NCBI RefSeq assembly: GCF_003574675.1
Contig: NZ_QOAZ01000030.1
Span: 1 to 41,320 of the forward strand
Reading direction: 5' to 3'
Length of the DNA: 41,320 bases
Origin: Azohydromonas sediminis
GTDB taxonomy: Bacteria > Pseudomonadota > Gammaproteobacteria > Burkholderiales > Burkholderiaceae_C
This document shows, one piece after another, positions 18,493 through 29,378 of this stretch (positions are counted from its first letter, which is position 1; each line of letters opens with the position of its first letter). Below the pieces are notes generated by a model. That model saw only the letters and a program-made list of their open reading frames with translations, was not told where the DNA came from and searched no databases. A program made the translations under genes and the position numbers.

Positions 18493-19205
18493 CCTGGTCG
18501 ATCCTCGCGCGCGATGCCGACGGCCGCTTCGGCGTGGCGATCGCGAGCCGGTTCTTCGCGGTCGGTGCGCTGTGCGTGCACACGCAGCGCGGCGTCGGTG
18601 CGGTGGCCACGCAGGCGTTGATGAACCCGCTGTACGGGCCGGCAGGACTGATGCTGCTCGCACAGGGGCACGCGCCGGCGGCTGTGGTCGCCGCGCTGAC
18701 GGCCACCGACGCCGGACGCGCTCAGCGGCAGCTGCACGTGCTCGGTGCGCACGGACCCGGGGCAGCGCACACCGGCAGTGCCTGCATCGATTGGTGCGGC
18801 CACGCGGTGCACGACGGCTTCAGCGTCGCCGGCAACATGCTCGCCGGGCCACGCGTGATCGAGGCCACTGCCGAGGCCTTCGTCGCCAGCGCCGGCCGTC
18901 CGCTGGCCGAGAGGCTGCTCGCCGCGATGGCCGCCGGCGAGGCCGCCGGCGGCGACAAGCGTGGCAAGCAGTCGGCGGCGCTGCGCATCCACGCCGACGA
19001 GGACCACCCGCAACTCGACCTGCGCGTCGACGACCACGCCGAGCCGGTCCAGGAATTGCATCGGCTCTACGACGTGAGCCTGCAACGCTTCCAACCTTTC
19101 ACCGCGTGCCTGCCCGGCCGCCACGACCCCGTCGGAGTGCTCGACCGCCGACTGATCGAGGCGCACATCGAGCGCTTCCACGCGTCGCGGGCGGCCTCCG
19201 CCTGA
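18489..19205 (+). CDS. DUF1028 family protein
   Basis: A 238-residue protein of the DUF1028 family, recognised by its N-terminus (TWSILARDADGRFGVAIASR, then AVGALCVHTQRGVGAVATQA) and the middle GFSVAGNMLAGPRVIEATAEAF. The fold is thought to resemble Ntn-type amidohydrolases, but no reaction is established. Translation is coupled to the preceding Bug gene by an ATGA overlap, and an ABC peptide-type importer follows. DUF1028 genes are often seen beside such importers, so a role in hydrolysing an amide- or peptide-like substrate is a reasonable guess. Confidence 0.88.
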   Translation: MTWSILARDADGRFGVAIASRFFAVGALCVHTQRGVGAVATQALMNPLYGPAGLMLLAQGHAPAAVVAALTATDAGRAQRQLHVLGAHGPGAAHTGSACIDWCGHAVHDGFSVAGNMLAGPRVIEATAEAFVASAGRPLAERLLAAMAAGEAAGGDKRGKQSAALRIHADEDHPQLDLRVDDHAEPVQELHRLYDVSLQRFQPFTACLPGRHDPVGVLDRRLIEAHIERFHASRAASA

Positions 19206-19218
19206 ACCGGAGCCCGAG

Positions 19219-20219
19219 TTGGCGCTGCTCGAGGTCCGCGACCTGCGCACCACCTTCGCTACCGACGACGGCGAGTTCGCCGCCGTCGACGGCGTGAGCT
19301 TCGACGTCGAGGCCGGTCGCACGCTGGCCGTCGTCGGCGAGTCGGGCTGCGGCAAGAGCGTGACTTCGCTGTCGATCATGGGGCTCGTCGCGCCGCCGGG
19401 TTGCATCGCCGGCGGCTCGATCCGCTTCGAGGGGCGCGAGCTCGTCGGCCTGCCGGCGCGAGAGCTGCAGGACCTGCGCGGCAACGGCATCGCGATGATC
19501 TTCCAGGAGCCGATGAGCTCGCTGAACCCGGCGTTCACGATCGGTGCGCAGATCGTCGAGGTGCTGCAGCGCCACCGCCGGATGGGTCGCGCCGAGGCGC
19601 AGGCACGCGCGCTGCAAATGCTCGAGCGCGTGCGCATCCCCGCAGCGGCGCAACGGCTGCACGAACACCCGCACAAGCTCTCGGGCGGCATGCGCCAGCG
19701 CGCGATGATCGCGATGGCGCTCGCGTGCGAGCCGAGGCTGCTGATCGCCGACGAGCCGACGACGGCCCTCGACGTGACGATCCAGGCGCAGATCCTCGAG
19801 CTGATGGCCACACTGCAGCGCGACAGCGGCACCGCGGTGATCCTGATCACGCACGACCTCGGCGTCGTCGCCGAAGTCGCCGACGACGTCGTCGTGATGT
19901 ATGCCGGGCGCATCGTCGAGCGCGCGCCGGTGCAGGCCCTGTTCGACGCGCCGCAGCACCCGTACACGGTCGGGCTGCTCGGCGCGATCCCGCGGCTCGA
20001 CGTGATGCAGCATCGGCTCGCGTCGATCGAGGGTCAGGTGCCCGACCCGCTGCGCCGTCCGCCGGGCTGCCGCTTCGCCGAGCGCTGCCCGTTCGCCGAT
20101 GCGCAGTGCCACGCAGCCGAGCCGCCGCTGCGCGACGTCGCGCCGGACCACGCGTCGGCGTGCTGGAAGGCGCCGCTCGACCCCGACGCGCTGGGCCTGC
20201 GTGCGCTGGAGATCCCGGC

Positions 20220-20223
<4 letters not shown>
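19219..20223 (+). CDS. Dipeptide/oligopeptide-type ABC transporter ATP-binding protein (DppD/OppD-like)
   Basis: A 334-residue ABC ATPase. Walker A is GESGCGKS, the Q-loop is [10 protein letters not shown], the signature is LSGGMRQR, Walker B is [12 protein letters not shown] and the switch is THDL. A C-terminal oligopeptide-transporter extension ([14 protein letters not shown]) ends in a Cys cluster ([15 protein letters not shown]) like those that bind an Fe-S cluster in DppD/DppF. It starts at TTG 19219 with GGAGCCCG upstream. Its stop overlaps the next ATPase gene (ATGA). It couples ATP hydrolysis to import through the permeases encoded at 23032 and 23992. Confidence 0.93.
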
Positions 20224-21287
<1,064 letters not shown>

Positions 21288-21321
21288 ATCCCCGTCGTTC
21301 CTTCACCCCGGAGACCTGCCG

Positions 21322-22830
21322 ATGAAACCGCTCGCCCGATCCCTGCTGCCGGCGCTCGCGCTGCTGCTGGCCGCCGCCGCCCACGCGCAGACGCTGCGCA
21401 TCGGGCTGGCCGAAGACCCTGACGCGCTCGACCCGACGACGGCGCGCACCTTCGTCGGGCGCATCGTGTTCGCCGCGCTGTGCGACAAGCTCGTCGACGT
21501 CGACGAGAAGCTCAACATCGTGCCGCAGCTGGCCACCAGTTGGGAGTGGTCGCCCGACCAGAAGGCGCTGACGATGAAGCTGCGCAACGACGTCGTGTTC
21601 CACGACGGCGAGAAGTTCGACGCCGCGGCGGTCAAGTTCAACATCGAGCGCCACAAGACGCTGCAGGGCAGCAACCGCAGCGGCGAGCTGCGCCCGGTGG
21701 CGAGCGTCGACGTCATCGACCCGACGACGGTGCGCTTCAACCTGAGTGCGCCGTTTGCGCCACTGCTCGCGGCGCTGGCCGACCGTGCCGGCATGATGGT
21801 GTCACCGAAGGCCGCGCAGGCCGCCGGCGCCAACTTCGCCGCGCGGCCGGTGTGCTCCGGCCCTTACCGTTTCGTCGAGCGCGTTGCGCAGGATCGCATC
21901 GTGTTCGAGCGCTTCCCGCAGTACTGGGACAAGGGCGCGATCCACTTCGAGCGCATCACCTACACGCCGATCCCCGATGCCACGGTGCGACTGGCGAATC
22001 TGAAGTCGGGCCAGCTCGACTTCATCGAGCGAGTCGCATCATCCGACGTCGCCGCTTTGCGCAACGACGCGCGCTTCAAGGTCACGCGCATCACCGAGAT
22101 CGGCTACCAGGGCATCACGATCAACGTCGGCAAGAGCGAGCGGGCGCAGCAGAATCCGCTGGGCCGCGACGTGCGTGTGCGCGAGGCGTTCGAGCTCAGC
22201 CTCGACCGCGACGGCATCGTGCAAGTCGTGATGGACGGCGAGGCGACGCCGGGCAACCAGTGGGTCGCGCCCAACAACCCCTACTACGTCAAGAGCCTGC
22301 CGGTGCCCAAGCGCGACGTCGCGCGCGCGAAGCAGCTGCTGCAGCAGGTCGGCGTGCCGAACCCGTCGTTCACGCTGATGACACCGACCACCAGCGACGC
22401 GCAGAAGATCGCGCAGGTCGTGCAGGCGATGGCCAAGGAGGCCGGCTTCGACGTCAAGATCCAGTCGACCGAGTTCGCGACCTCGCTGAACCTGGCCGAC
22501 AAGGGCGACTTCGAGGCCTACGTGCTCGCGTGGAGCGGCCGCGCCGACCCCGACGGCAACATCTACAGCTTCGTCGGCTGCAAGCAGCCGCTGAACTATG
22601 CCGGCATCTGCCACCCGGAGATCGACGAGCAGCTCAACGCCGCGCGCACGGCCGGCACGATAGCCTCGCGCCAGCGCGCTTACGAGCAGGTCGCGCAGCG
22701 CGTGCTCAAGGAGCGCCCGATCGTGTACCTGTACCACCGCAACTGGCTGTACGCCTACAACGCCAAGTTGAGCGGCGTGCGCAGCATCCCCGACGGGCTG
22801 CTGCGGGTGCAAGGGCTGAAGATGAACTGA
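21322..22830 (+). CDS. ABC transporter substrate-binding protein, family 5 (DppA/OppA type)
   Basis: A 502-residue periplasmic binding protein (SBP_bac_5). The signal peptide is ~1-22 (ALLLAAAAHA). LRIGLAEDPDALDPTTARTF follows, with the family pattern LRNDVVFHDGEKFDAAAVKF and the C-terminal RPIVYLYHRNWLYAYNAKLSG. ATG 21322 is preceded by GGAGA. It delivers substrate to the permeases encoded downstream; ligand unknown (peptide, opine-like or nickel-chelate ligands occur in this family). The permease genes lie 201 bases further on, separated by repeat copy C with a strong hairpin, which may let this binding protein be made in excess. Confidence 0.93.
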   Translation: MKPLARSLLPALALLLAAAAHAQTLRIGLAEDPDALDPTTARTFVGRIVFAALCDKLVDVDEKLNIVPQLATSWEWSPDQKALTMKLRNDVVFHDGEKFDAAAVKFNIERHKTLQGSNRSGELRPVASVDVIDPTTVRFNLSAPFAPLLAALADRAGMMVSPKAAQAAGANFAARPVCSGPYRFVERVAQDRIVFERFPQYWDKGAIHFERITYTPIPDATVRLANLKSGQLDFIERVASSDVAALRNDARFKVTRITEIGYQGITINVGKSERAQQNPLGRDVRVREAFELSLDRDGIVQVVMDGEATPGNQWVAPNNPYYVKSLPVPKRDVARAKQLLQQVGVPNPSFTLMTPTTSDAQKIAQVVQAMAKEAGFDVKIQSTEFATSLNLADKGDFEAYVLAWSGRADPDGNIYSFVGCKQPLNYAGICHPEIDEQLNAARTAGTIASRQRAYEQVAQRVLKERPIVYLYHRNWLYAYNAKLSGVRSIPDGLLRVQGLKMN

Positions 22831-22836
22831 GGAACG

Positions 22837-23010
22837 TGGTCCCCACCGAAGCGCCTGCGCCGCCTCTACCCAAGGGGCCCTGCCAGCGGCCCGGCAACGC
22901 GCCCGCGCGTCGGCGAAAGCTCACATCGCACCAGCGATGTGATGCCGAAGCCAAAGCCGCATCCGCGGCGACCGCTGGACGTCGGCGGCGCAGGCGTCTT
23001 GAGGGCAGTA
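22837..23010 (+). repeat. Interspersed palindromic repeat, copy C, inside the ABC operon
   Basis: A 201-base gap in an otherwise tight operon. It holds CACCGAAGCGCCTGCGCCGC near its start (compare copies A and B) and, near its end, GCCGCATCCGCGGCGACCGC followed by TGGACG. That second block matches copy B at all but two positions over 23 bases. The perfect hairpin at 22921-22942 lies in the middle. Position between binding-protein and permease genes mirrors the REP element between malE and malF in E. coli. Confidence 0.6.
22921..22942 (+). terminator. Perfect 9-bp hairpin (attenuator or RNA-stability element)
   Basis: TCACATCGC-ACCA-GCGATGTGA folds into a nine-base-pair stem with a four-base loop. 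No U-run follows, so it is more likely a processing or stability barrier than a full terminator. It lies after the binding-protein gene and before the permease genes of the same operon. Confidence 0.5.
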
Positions 23011-23031
23011 CCGCCATGGCTGTGCGCTGAC

Positions 23032-23973
23032 ATGCTTGAGTTCCTGATCCGCAGACTGGCCACCGTCATCCCGACGCTGGTCTTCGTCTCGATACTGATC
23101 TTCGGCCTGCAGCAGCTCCTGCCGGGCGACCCGGCGATGATCCTCGCCGGCGAGGACCAGAGCCCCGAGCTGATCGCGCAGCTGCGCGAGCAGCTGCACC
23201 TCGACGAGCCGCTGCCGGTGCGTTACGCGTACTGGGTCGGCGGCGTGCTGCAAGGCGACCTCGGCGAGTCGGTGCGCACGAAGGAGCCGGTGCTGCAGCT
23301 GATCGCGCAGAAGCTGCCGGTGACGATCCAGCTCGCCGTGATGGCGATGCTGGTCGCGCTGGTGATCGGCATCCCGGCCGGCGTGATCGCGGCAGTCAAG
23401 CGCGACACCGCGTGGGACCACGGCGCCACGGTGTTCGCGCTGGGGGGGCTGTCGGTGCCCAACTTCTGGCTCGGCATCATGCTAATCATGCTTTTCTCGG
23501 TGCAACTCGGCTGGCTGCCGGCGTCGGGCTACGTCAGCCCCCTCGAGGACCTGCGCACGAACCTGGCATCGATAGTGATGCCGGCATTCGTGCTCGGCAC
23601 GGGCATCGCTGCGGTGCTGATGCGCCACACGCGCAGCGCGATGCTGCAGGTAATGTCGGCCGACTACGTGCGCACCGCGCGGGCCAAGGGCCTGTCGGAG
23701 CGCGTCGTCGTGCTGCGCCATGCGCTGCGCAACGCGCTGACGCCGGTCATCACGCTCGGCGTGCTGGAGCTCGGCACACTGCTGTCCGGTGCCGTGCTGA
23801 CCGAGCAGGTGTTCACGATCCCGGGCTTCGGCAAGCTGATCGTCGACGCCGTGTTCAACCGCGACTACGCTGTCGTGCAGGGTGTCGTGCTCGTGACCGC
23901 GACGGCTTACATCGTGCTGAACCTACTCGCCGACCTGGCGTACTTCGCGGTCAACCCGCGAATGCGCAGTTGA
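23032..23973 (+). CDS. ABC transporter permease, DppB/OppB type
   Basis: A 313-residue inner-membrane permease with six predicted helices. The N-terminus (MLEFLIRRLATVIPTLVFVS) and LPGDPA are typical of DppB/OppB. The EAA loop reads ADYVRTARAKGLSERVVVLR, followed by HALRNALTPVIT. ATG 23032 fits the family start; the longer frame to 22939 runs through the repeat. It pairs with the DppC-type permease 18 bases downstream. Confidence 0.93.
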   Translation: MLEFLIRRLATVIPTLVFVSILIFGLQQLLPGDPAMILAGEDQSPELIAQLREQLHLDEPLPVRYAYWVGGVLQGDLGESVRTKEPVLQLIAQKLPVTIQLAVMAMLVALVIGIPAGVIAAVKRDTAWDHGATVFALGGLSVPNFWLGIMLIMLFSVQLGWLPASGYVSPLEDLRTNLASIVMPAFVLGTGIAAVLMRHTRSAMLQVMSADYVRTARAKGLSERVVVLRHALRNALTPVITLGVLELGTLLSGAVLTEQVFTIPGFGKLIVDAVFNRDYAVVQGVVLVTATAYIVLNLLADLAYFAVNPRMRS

Positions 23974-23991
23974 AGCCTCGAGGTCGCGTTG

Positions 23992-24876
23992 ATGGCTGCC
24001 GTCCTGCCTTCGAATCCCACTGCGGCGCCGCGCGCACCCGCGGGGCCGTGGCGCCGCGCCGGCCGGCGCCTGCTGCGCCGCAAGGCGGCGATGCTCGGGC
24101 TGGCAGTGGTGCTGTTCTTCGTCGCGCTCGCGTTGTTCGCGCCGTGGATCGCACCCCACGACCCGGTGGCCACCAGCTGGGGCGCGATCCGCAAGCCGCC
24201 GTCGGCCACCCACTGGTTCGGCACCGACGAACTCGGGCGCGACGTGCTGTCGCGCGTCGTCTGGGGCACGCAGGCGTCGCTGCTGGCCGGCGTCGTTTCG
24301 GTGGGCATCTCGCTGCTGCTGGGCGTGCCGATCGGACTCGTGGCCGGCTTCTTCGGCGGCTGGATCGACGCGGTGATCTCGCGCATCACCGACGCGTTCC
24401 TGGCCTGTCCGTTCCTGATTCTCGCGATCGCGCTGGCCGCTTTCCTCGGCCCCAGCCTGACCAATGCGATGATCGCGATCGGCGTGTCGGCCACGCCGGT
24501 GTTCGTGCGTCTCACGCGCGGGCAGGTGCTCGCCGTCAAAGTCGAGGACTACGTCGAGGCCGCGCGCGCGGTCGGCAACCCGCCGTGGCGCATCGCGCTG
24601 AAGCACGTGCTGCCCAACGTGACGGCGCCCCTGATCGTGCAGTCGACGCTGGCGATCGCCAGCGCCGTGATCGCCGAGGCGAGCCTGTCGTTCCTCGGGC
24701 TGGGCCAGCAGCCGCCGGCACCGAGCTGGGGCAGCATGCTCAACACGGCGAAGAACTACATGGACCAGGCGCCGTGGATGGCGCTGTGGCCGGGACTGGC
24801 GATCTTCGTGCTCGTGCTGTCGTTCAACCTGCTCGGCGACGGGCTGCGCGACGCGTTCGACCCGCGCCAGCGCTGA
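23992..24876 (+). CDS. ABC transporter permease, DppC/OppC type
   Basis: A permease of about 294 residues. The N-terminal cytoplasmic region holds RRLLRRKAAMLGLAVVLFF, then FGTDELGRDVLSRVVWGTQA. The EAA loop reads EDYVEAARAVGNPPWRI, followed by LKHVLPNV, and the C-terminal SFNLLGDGLRDAFDPR is typical of DppC. ATG 23992 is preferred; TTG 23989 directly before it is possible. It is the last gene of the FAH-Bug-DUF1028-ABC operon and completes a full importer: two ATPases, one receptor and two permeases. Confidence 0.93.
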   Translation: MAAVLPSNPTAAPRAPAGPWRRAGRRLLRRKAAMLGLAVVLFFVALALFAPWIAPHDPVATSWGAIRKPPSATHWFGTDELGRDVLSRVVWGTQASLLAGVVSVGISLLLGVPIGLVAGFFGGWIDAVISRITDAFLACPFLILAIALAAFLGPSLTNAMIAIGVSATPVFVRLTRGQVLAVKVEDYVEAARAVGNPPWRIALKHVLPNVTAPLIVQSTLAIASAVIAEASLSFLGLGQQPPAPSWGSMLNTAKNYMDQAPWMALWPGLAIFVLVLSFNLLGDGLRDAFDPRQR

Positions 24877-24933
24877 GCGCGGCGCCCACGCGCCGGCGCA
24901 CAGTCGGTGCGCACCCGTTGCCCACCGCCGCCC

Positions 24934-25880
24934 GTGTCCGCGCCGCTGCTGACTCACCACGCCGTCGTCGCGCTCGTCGAGCCTTTCGCGCGCGGCGGCC
25001 GCCACGTCGACCTTGCGGCGTGTGAGCGTCGCGAGCGCCGGCTGTTGTTCAAGCCGCCGGCGACCGCGGGCGATGCCGGTGCGCCGAACGAGACGCTTCG
25101 GCTCGAGGTGCTCGAGCGCGGCGCGTACCGGCTGACGCGCATGCTCGAACGCCGCGACGGCGCCCCGGCCACGCGGCGGGCCTAGGGCCAGGACGTCGCC
25201 ACGCGGCTGGGCGACGTCGAGTCGGTGCCGCTCGCGCGCCACTTCGTCGACGGGCCCGGCTTCACGATCGCGCGCAGCCAGGGCGTCGACCGCGCCGGTT
25301 CGGCCGACGTGCGGCTGACGCGCGGGCGCGTCCACGTCGACGGCCTCGTGCTGACGCTCGACGTGCCGGCGGTGCGCCGCGTCGCCGGCGACATCGCACT
25401 CGAGCCCACGGCGGATCGACCCCGGCCCGCGTTGCTGGAAGACCTGCTTACCGTGCTGGGGTGGAACTGGGCGCGGCTGGTGCCGGTGCGCCAGGGCTGG
25501 ACGAGCCGGCTGCGCCTGCGCAGCAGCGCGCGAGCGCACCGCGCAGGACGAGGCCGCGCTCGACGTCGTCGCCGCGCCCTGGCGGGCACGCTGCGCGAGG
25601 CGCCGGCGCGCTTCCACGAGCGGCTGCGGGCGGCGCGCGTCGTCGTGTTCTTCCGCCGCGGCATCCCGACATTCACGGCGGTGGGCCTGTTCGGCGCCGT
25701 CGGGCTGCTGTCGGTGCTCTTCGACGAGATTGCGATGACGGTGTGGGTGCCGCTGTACCACGTGCCCACAGTGATCGTCGCGATCGGCTGCCTGCTGCCG
25801 GAGCTGCCGCGCTTCGAGATCCCGCATGGCCGCGGCCGCTGCCCGACGCGAGCTGGCGCGGCGGCATGGTGCCGCGCTGA
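24934..25880 (+). pseudogene. Broken gene for a membrane-anchored hypothetical protein
   Basis: GTG 24934 begins SAPLLTHHAVVALVEPFARG. An in-frame TAG at 25183-25185 interrupts it, but the same frame resumes directly (DVATRLGDVESVPLARHF). Between ~25532 and ~25576 the frame turns Arg-rich, while the +1 frame there encodes a normal acidic helix (ERTAQDEAALDVVAA), implying a compensated pair of frameshifts. Near 25822 another shift is needed to reach a sensible end (WPRPLPDASWRGGMVPR, stop 25878-25880). The intact ancestor would have ~315 residues with C-terminal hydrophobic segments. Its last bases coincide with the inferred end of the IS110 element. I do not recognise a named family. Sequencing errors could explain some of the lesions. 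Confidence 0.7.
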
Positions 25881-25942
25881 GTAACCGTGTTCTTCGTCAA
25901 GTCCCCCGTGGCTGAGGAACGCCGAGTTGCTGGCGTGAGCAC

Positions 25943-25975
25943 GGGTTGCCCACAAGCAAGCCCGGTGGACAACCC
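25943..25975 (-). repeat. Stem-loop in the right end of the IS110 element
   Basis: GGGTTGCCCAC (25943-25953) and GTGGACAACCC (25965-25975) pair with one mismatch around an 11-base loop (AAGCAAGCCCG). The nonamer ACAAGCAAG (25952-25960) recurs in inverted orientation just upstream of the transposase start (26985-26993). They may be structural parts of the element's ends or a transcript terminator after the transposase gene. Confidence 0.4.
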
Positions 25976-25999
25976 TGCGCTTTGGCGGTGCGGGTGGGT

Positions 26000-27163
<1,164 letters not shown>

Positions 27164-27209
27164 GCGCTGAACATACAAGCGGCGCGCACCGCGCTGCGGC
27201 CGCAGGCCT

Positions 27210-27644
27210 CTACCGCGTGCCGCGCGGCAGCCAGCGCTCGACGGCCTGCAGCAGCGTCGCGCGCACGACGGCCTGGCGCGCGGCGTCGGTGGCGTCGCAC
27301 GCCAGGCGGCACAGCCAGTCGCTCGGCGCCTCGAAGGCGGAATGCGGCGCGCCTTCGATCACGCGGTCGCTGACGAGCGCCGGCAGCGCCGCGCCCCACC
27401 GCGCGGCCACCGCGCGCGCGTGGTCAGACCGCGTCGTGCGGCTGCGCGTGAATCCGTGCGAAAGGATCGCCGCGCCGCGCGCGGTATGCGCCGGGGCGTC
27501 GACGTCCACCGCCACCTCGCGGCCGGCCAGGTGCAACTCGATCGTCGTGCGCGCTTCGGCGGCACCGGCCGGCAGTGCGGTGTACGCCAGCGCCCACAGG
27601 CGCCGCGCGGTCCGTGTGACGGTCGGGGCCGTGCGGGCGGACAT
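27210..27644 (-). pseudogene. Alpha/beta-hydrolase remnant lacking its catalytic core
   Basis: An open frame of 144 residues. It begins like an alpha/beta hydrolase (TIELHLAGREVAVDV, then the oxyanion-hole motif AILSHGFTRSR) but jumps from HARAVAARW to ALPALVSDRVIEGAPHSAFE, the C-terminal part with the catalytic His. The segment with the nucleophile elbow (usually GFSAGG) and the catalytic Asp, roughly 100-130 residues, is missing in frame (junction near 27395). It starts 11 bases after the MaoC-like gene. The 40 bases after its stop reach the IS110 boundary. It is unlikely to be active. Confidence 0.65.
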
Positions 27645-27655
27645 CGGCGGCGCGC

Positions 27656-28525
27656 TCAGGACACCGCGTCGGCGTGCATCGCCACCGCGCCGTCGCCGCG
27701 CGTGGCCCACACCGCGAGGCCGTCGGCGGCAGGGGCAGCGCACAGCGCGAGCGGCGCGCCCAGCAGCGCGGGGTTGAGCGCGCGGTAGCGAAAGCGCCGC
27801 AGTGGACGCGCCCCGAGCCGCTGCGCGAGGCCGGCGAGCACGGTGGCCAGCAGGGGGCCGTGGACGACGAGGTTCGGGTAGCCCTCGACGGTGCGGCAGT
27901 AGTCGACGTCGTAATGGATGCGGTGACCGTTGAACGTCAGTGCCGAGTAGCGGAACAGCATCGTCGTGTCGGGCGCGAACGGCTCGCGGTGCACGGGCGC
28001 GGGCAGGGCGGCTGCCGGCGCGCGCGGTGCGGCCGGCGGCGTGGGCGACCGGTAGACGATGTCGTGCAACTCGCGCACCGCGAGCGCATCGCCGGCGAAC
28101 ACCTCGTGCCGCACCGTGACGAAGACGAGGTCGCCGCTGCGCCCGCGCTTGTGCTCGATGGCGTGCACCGTCGAGCGCTTGCGCGCCGTCGCGCCCAGCG
28201 GCAGCGGCGCGACGAACTCGACGTCGCCGCCGGCCCACATCCGCAGCGGCAGCGGCACCGGCGGCAGGAAGTCGCCGCGCCGCGGGTGGCCGTCGCGGCC
28301 GAGCTCGGACGGTGGCCACCCCTCGAGGAAGTACAGCCAGTGCCACAGCGGCGGCAATGGCGCGCCGGCGACGATCGCGTCGGGCGGCAGGCCGAGCGTG
28401 GCGGCCATCAGGCGCGCGTGGGGCACGGCGAGCAGGTCCTCGTCGCCGCGCGAGCGGCCGAGCCACCGGCGCAGCGTCGGCAGGTCGACGGCCGTCGAGG
28501 CGGATGGCGAAGGCGGATCGTCCAT
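27656..28525 (-). CDS. MaoC/FAS1-like dehydratase (mesaconyl-CoA hydratase-type)
   Basis: A 289-residue double-hotdog protein. The N-terminal FAS1-like dehydratase half has LPPLWHWLYFLEGWPPSELG, then DGHPRRGDFLPPVPLPLRMW. The C-terminal MaoC-like half has FRYSALTFNGHRIHYDVDYC and VEGYPNLVVHGPL, where NGHRIHYD replaces the canonical G-D-x-N-P-x-H-x-D. This pattern occurs in bacterial mesaconyl-C4-CoA hydratases and related acyl-CoA hydratases, so it probably hydrates an enoyl-CoA. ATG 28525 gives MDDPPSPSAST; the frame is open to 28732 but reads unlike protein. No other pathway genes adjoin it. Confidence 0.82.
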   Translation of the reverse strand: MDDPPSPSASTAVDLPTLRRWLGRSRGDEDLLAVPHARLMAATLGLPPDAIVAGAPLPPLWHWLYFLEGWPPSELGRDGHPRRGDFLPPVPLPLRMWAGGDVEFVAPLPLGATARKRSTVHAIEHKRGRSGDLVFVTVRHEVFAGDALAVRELHDIVYRSPTPPAAPRAPAAALPAPVHREPFAPDTTMLFRYSALTFNGHRIHYDVDYCRTVEGYPNLVVHGPLLATVLAGLAQRLGARPLRRFRYRALNPALLGAPLALCAAPAADGLAVWATRGDGAVAMHADAVS

Positions 28526-28664
28526 GCGTGGCCGTGGCGGCAGCGCCGCGTGCACGGGCGCGACGAGTATCGCGCCGCTCGCAGTGCGACATCCGTCGCG
28601 CGGCGCGTACAGCGCGAACGGGCCGCCCTCATGGTCTTCGGGCGCCCGGCTGCAGCGCGCCCGC

Positions 28665-29348
28665 TCAGGTGAGCATGTTGTTGCGCAGCAGCCCCACCGC
28701 GATGCCTTCGATCGCGAACGGCACGTCGCCATCGCGCGCCGGCACGACGAGGGTCTCGAACTCGGGGTTCTCGGGGATCAGCTCGACGCCGGCCTTGGTG
28801 CGGCGGAAGCGCTTGACGGTGACCTCGTCGCCGAGCCGCGCGACGACGATCTGGCCGTTCTTGGCCTCGCTGGCCTTCTGCACCGCGAGCAGGTCGCCGT
28901 CGAGGATGCCGGCGTCGCGCATGCTCATGCCGCGCACGCGCAGCAGGTAGTCGGGCCGCCGCGGGAAGAGCCCGGCCTCGAAGACGTAGGTGCGGTCGAT
29001 GTGCTCGGCCGCGAGGATCGGGCTGCCCGCGGCGACGCGGCCCACCAGTGGCAGCGTCAGCTGCGCGATGCCCGGCAGCGGCAGCGCGAACTGCCGCCCG
29101 CGCGACTGGGCCAGCGCGCGCAATGTGTCAGACTTCAAGCGGATGCCGCGCGACGTGCCGCCGACGAGTTCGATGACGCCCTTGCGCGCCAGCGCCTGCA
29201 GGTGTTCCTCGGCGGCGTTGGCCGAGCGGAAGCCAAGCTCGGCGGCGATCTCGGCGCGCGTCGGCGGCGCGCCGGTGCGCTCGATCGCGCTTTGCACCAG
29301 GTCGAGGATCTGCTGCTGGCGCGCGGTGAGTTTGGGTCCGTCGATCAT
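28665..29348 (-). CDS. lexA: LexA repressor
   Basis: SOS-response repressor, 227 residues. The N-terminal winged helix starts [20 protein letters not shown] with recognition helix region [20 protein letters not shown]. The autocleavage Ala-Gly lies in [11 protein letters not shown], the catalytic Ser in [14 protein letters not shown] and the catalytic Lys in [10 protein letters not shown] start at 29390 is possible, but it would lie inside a LexA box candidate. ATG 29348 ([13 protein letters not shown]) fits the family better and leaves both boxes upstream. Self-repression is therefore likely. The asparaginase gene is divergent. Confidence 0.95.
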   Translation of the reverse strand: MIDGPKLTARQQQILDLVQSAIERTGAPPTRAEIAAELGFRSANAAEEHLQALARKGVIELVGGTSRGIRLKSDTLRALAQSRGRQFALPLPGIAQLTLPLVGRVAAGSPILAAEHIDRTYVFEAGLFPRRPDYLLRVRGMSMRDAGILDGDLLAVQKASEAKNGQIVVARLGDEVTVKRFRRTKAGVELIPENPEFETLVVPARDGDVPFAIEGIAVGLLRNNMLT

Positions 29349-29378
29349 CGTCGTGGCGCCGGCCAGGGCCGGCCGGGT

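Noticed and set aside
22921-22942. Reading the TCACATCGC/GCGATGTGA palindrome as a CRP site
   Set aside because: The half-sites are in the inverse order of TGTGA-N6-TCACA, the loop is only four bases, and it lies inside an operon; a hairpin explains it better.
23923-25827. A 634-codon minus-strand open frame over the DppC gene and the broken gene
   Set aside because: Shadow frame of His/Arg-rich composition; the plus strand encodes a clear permease.
28526-28732. N-terminal extension of the MaoC-like protein
   Set aside because: It is Arg/Ser/Cys-rich, overlaps the end of lexA and is unlike the family; MDDPPSPSAST at 28525 is a normal start.
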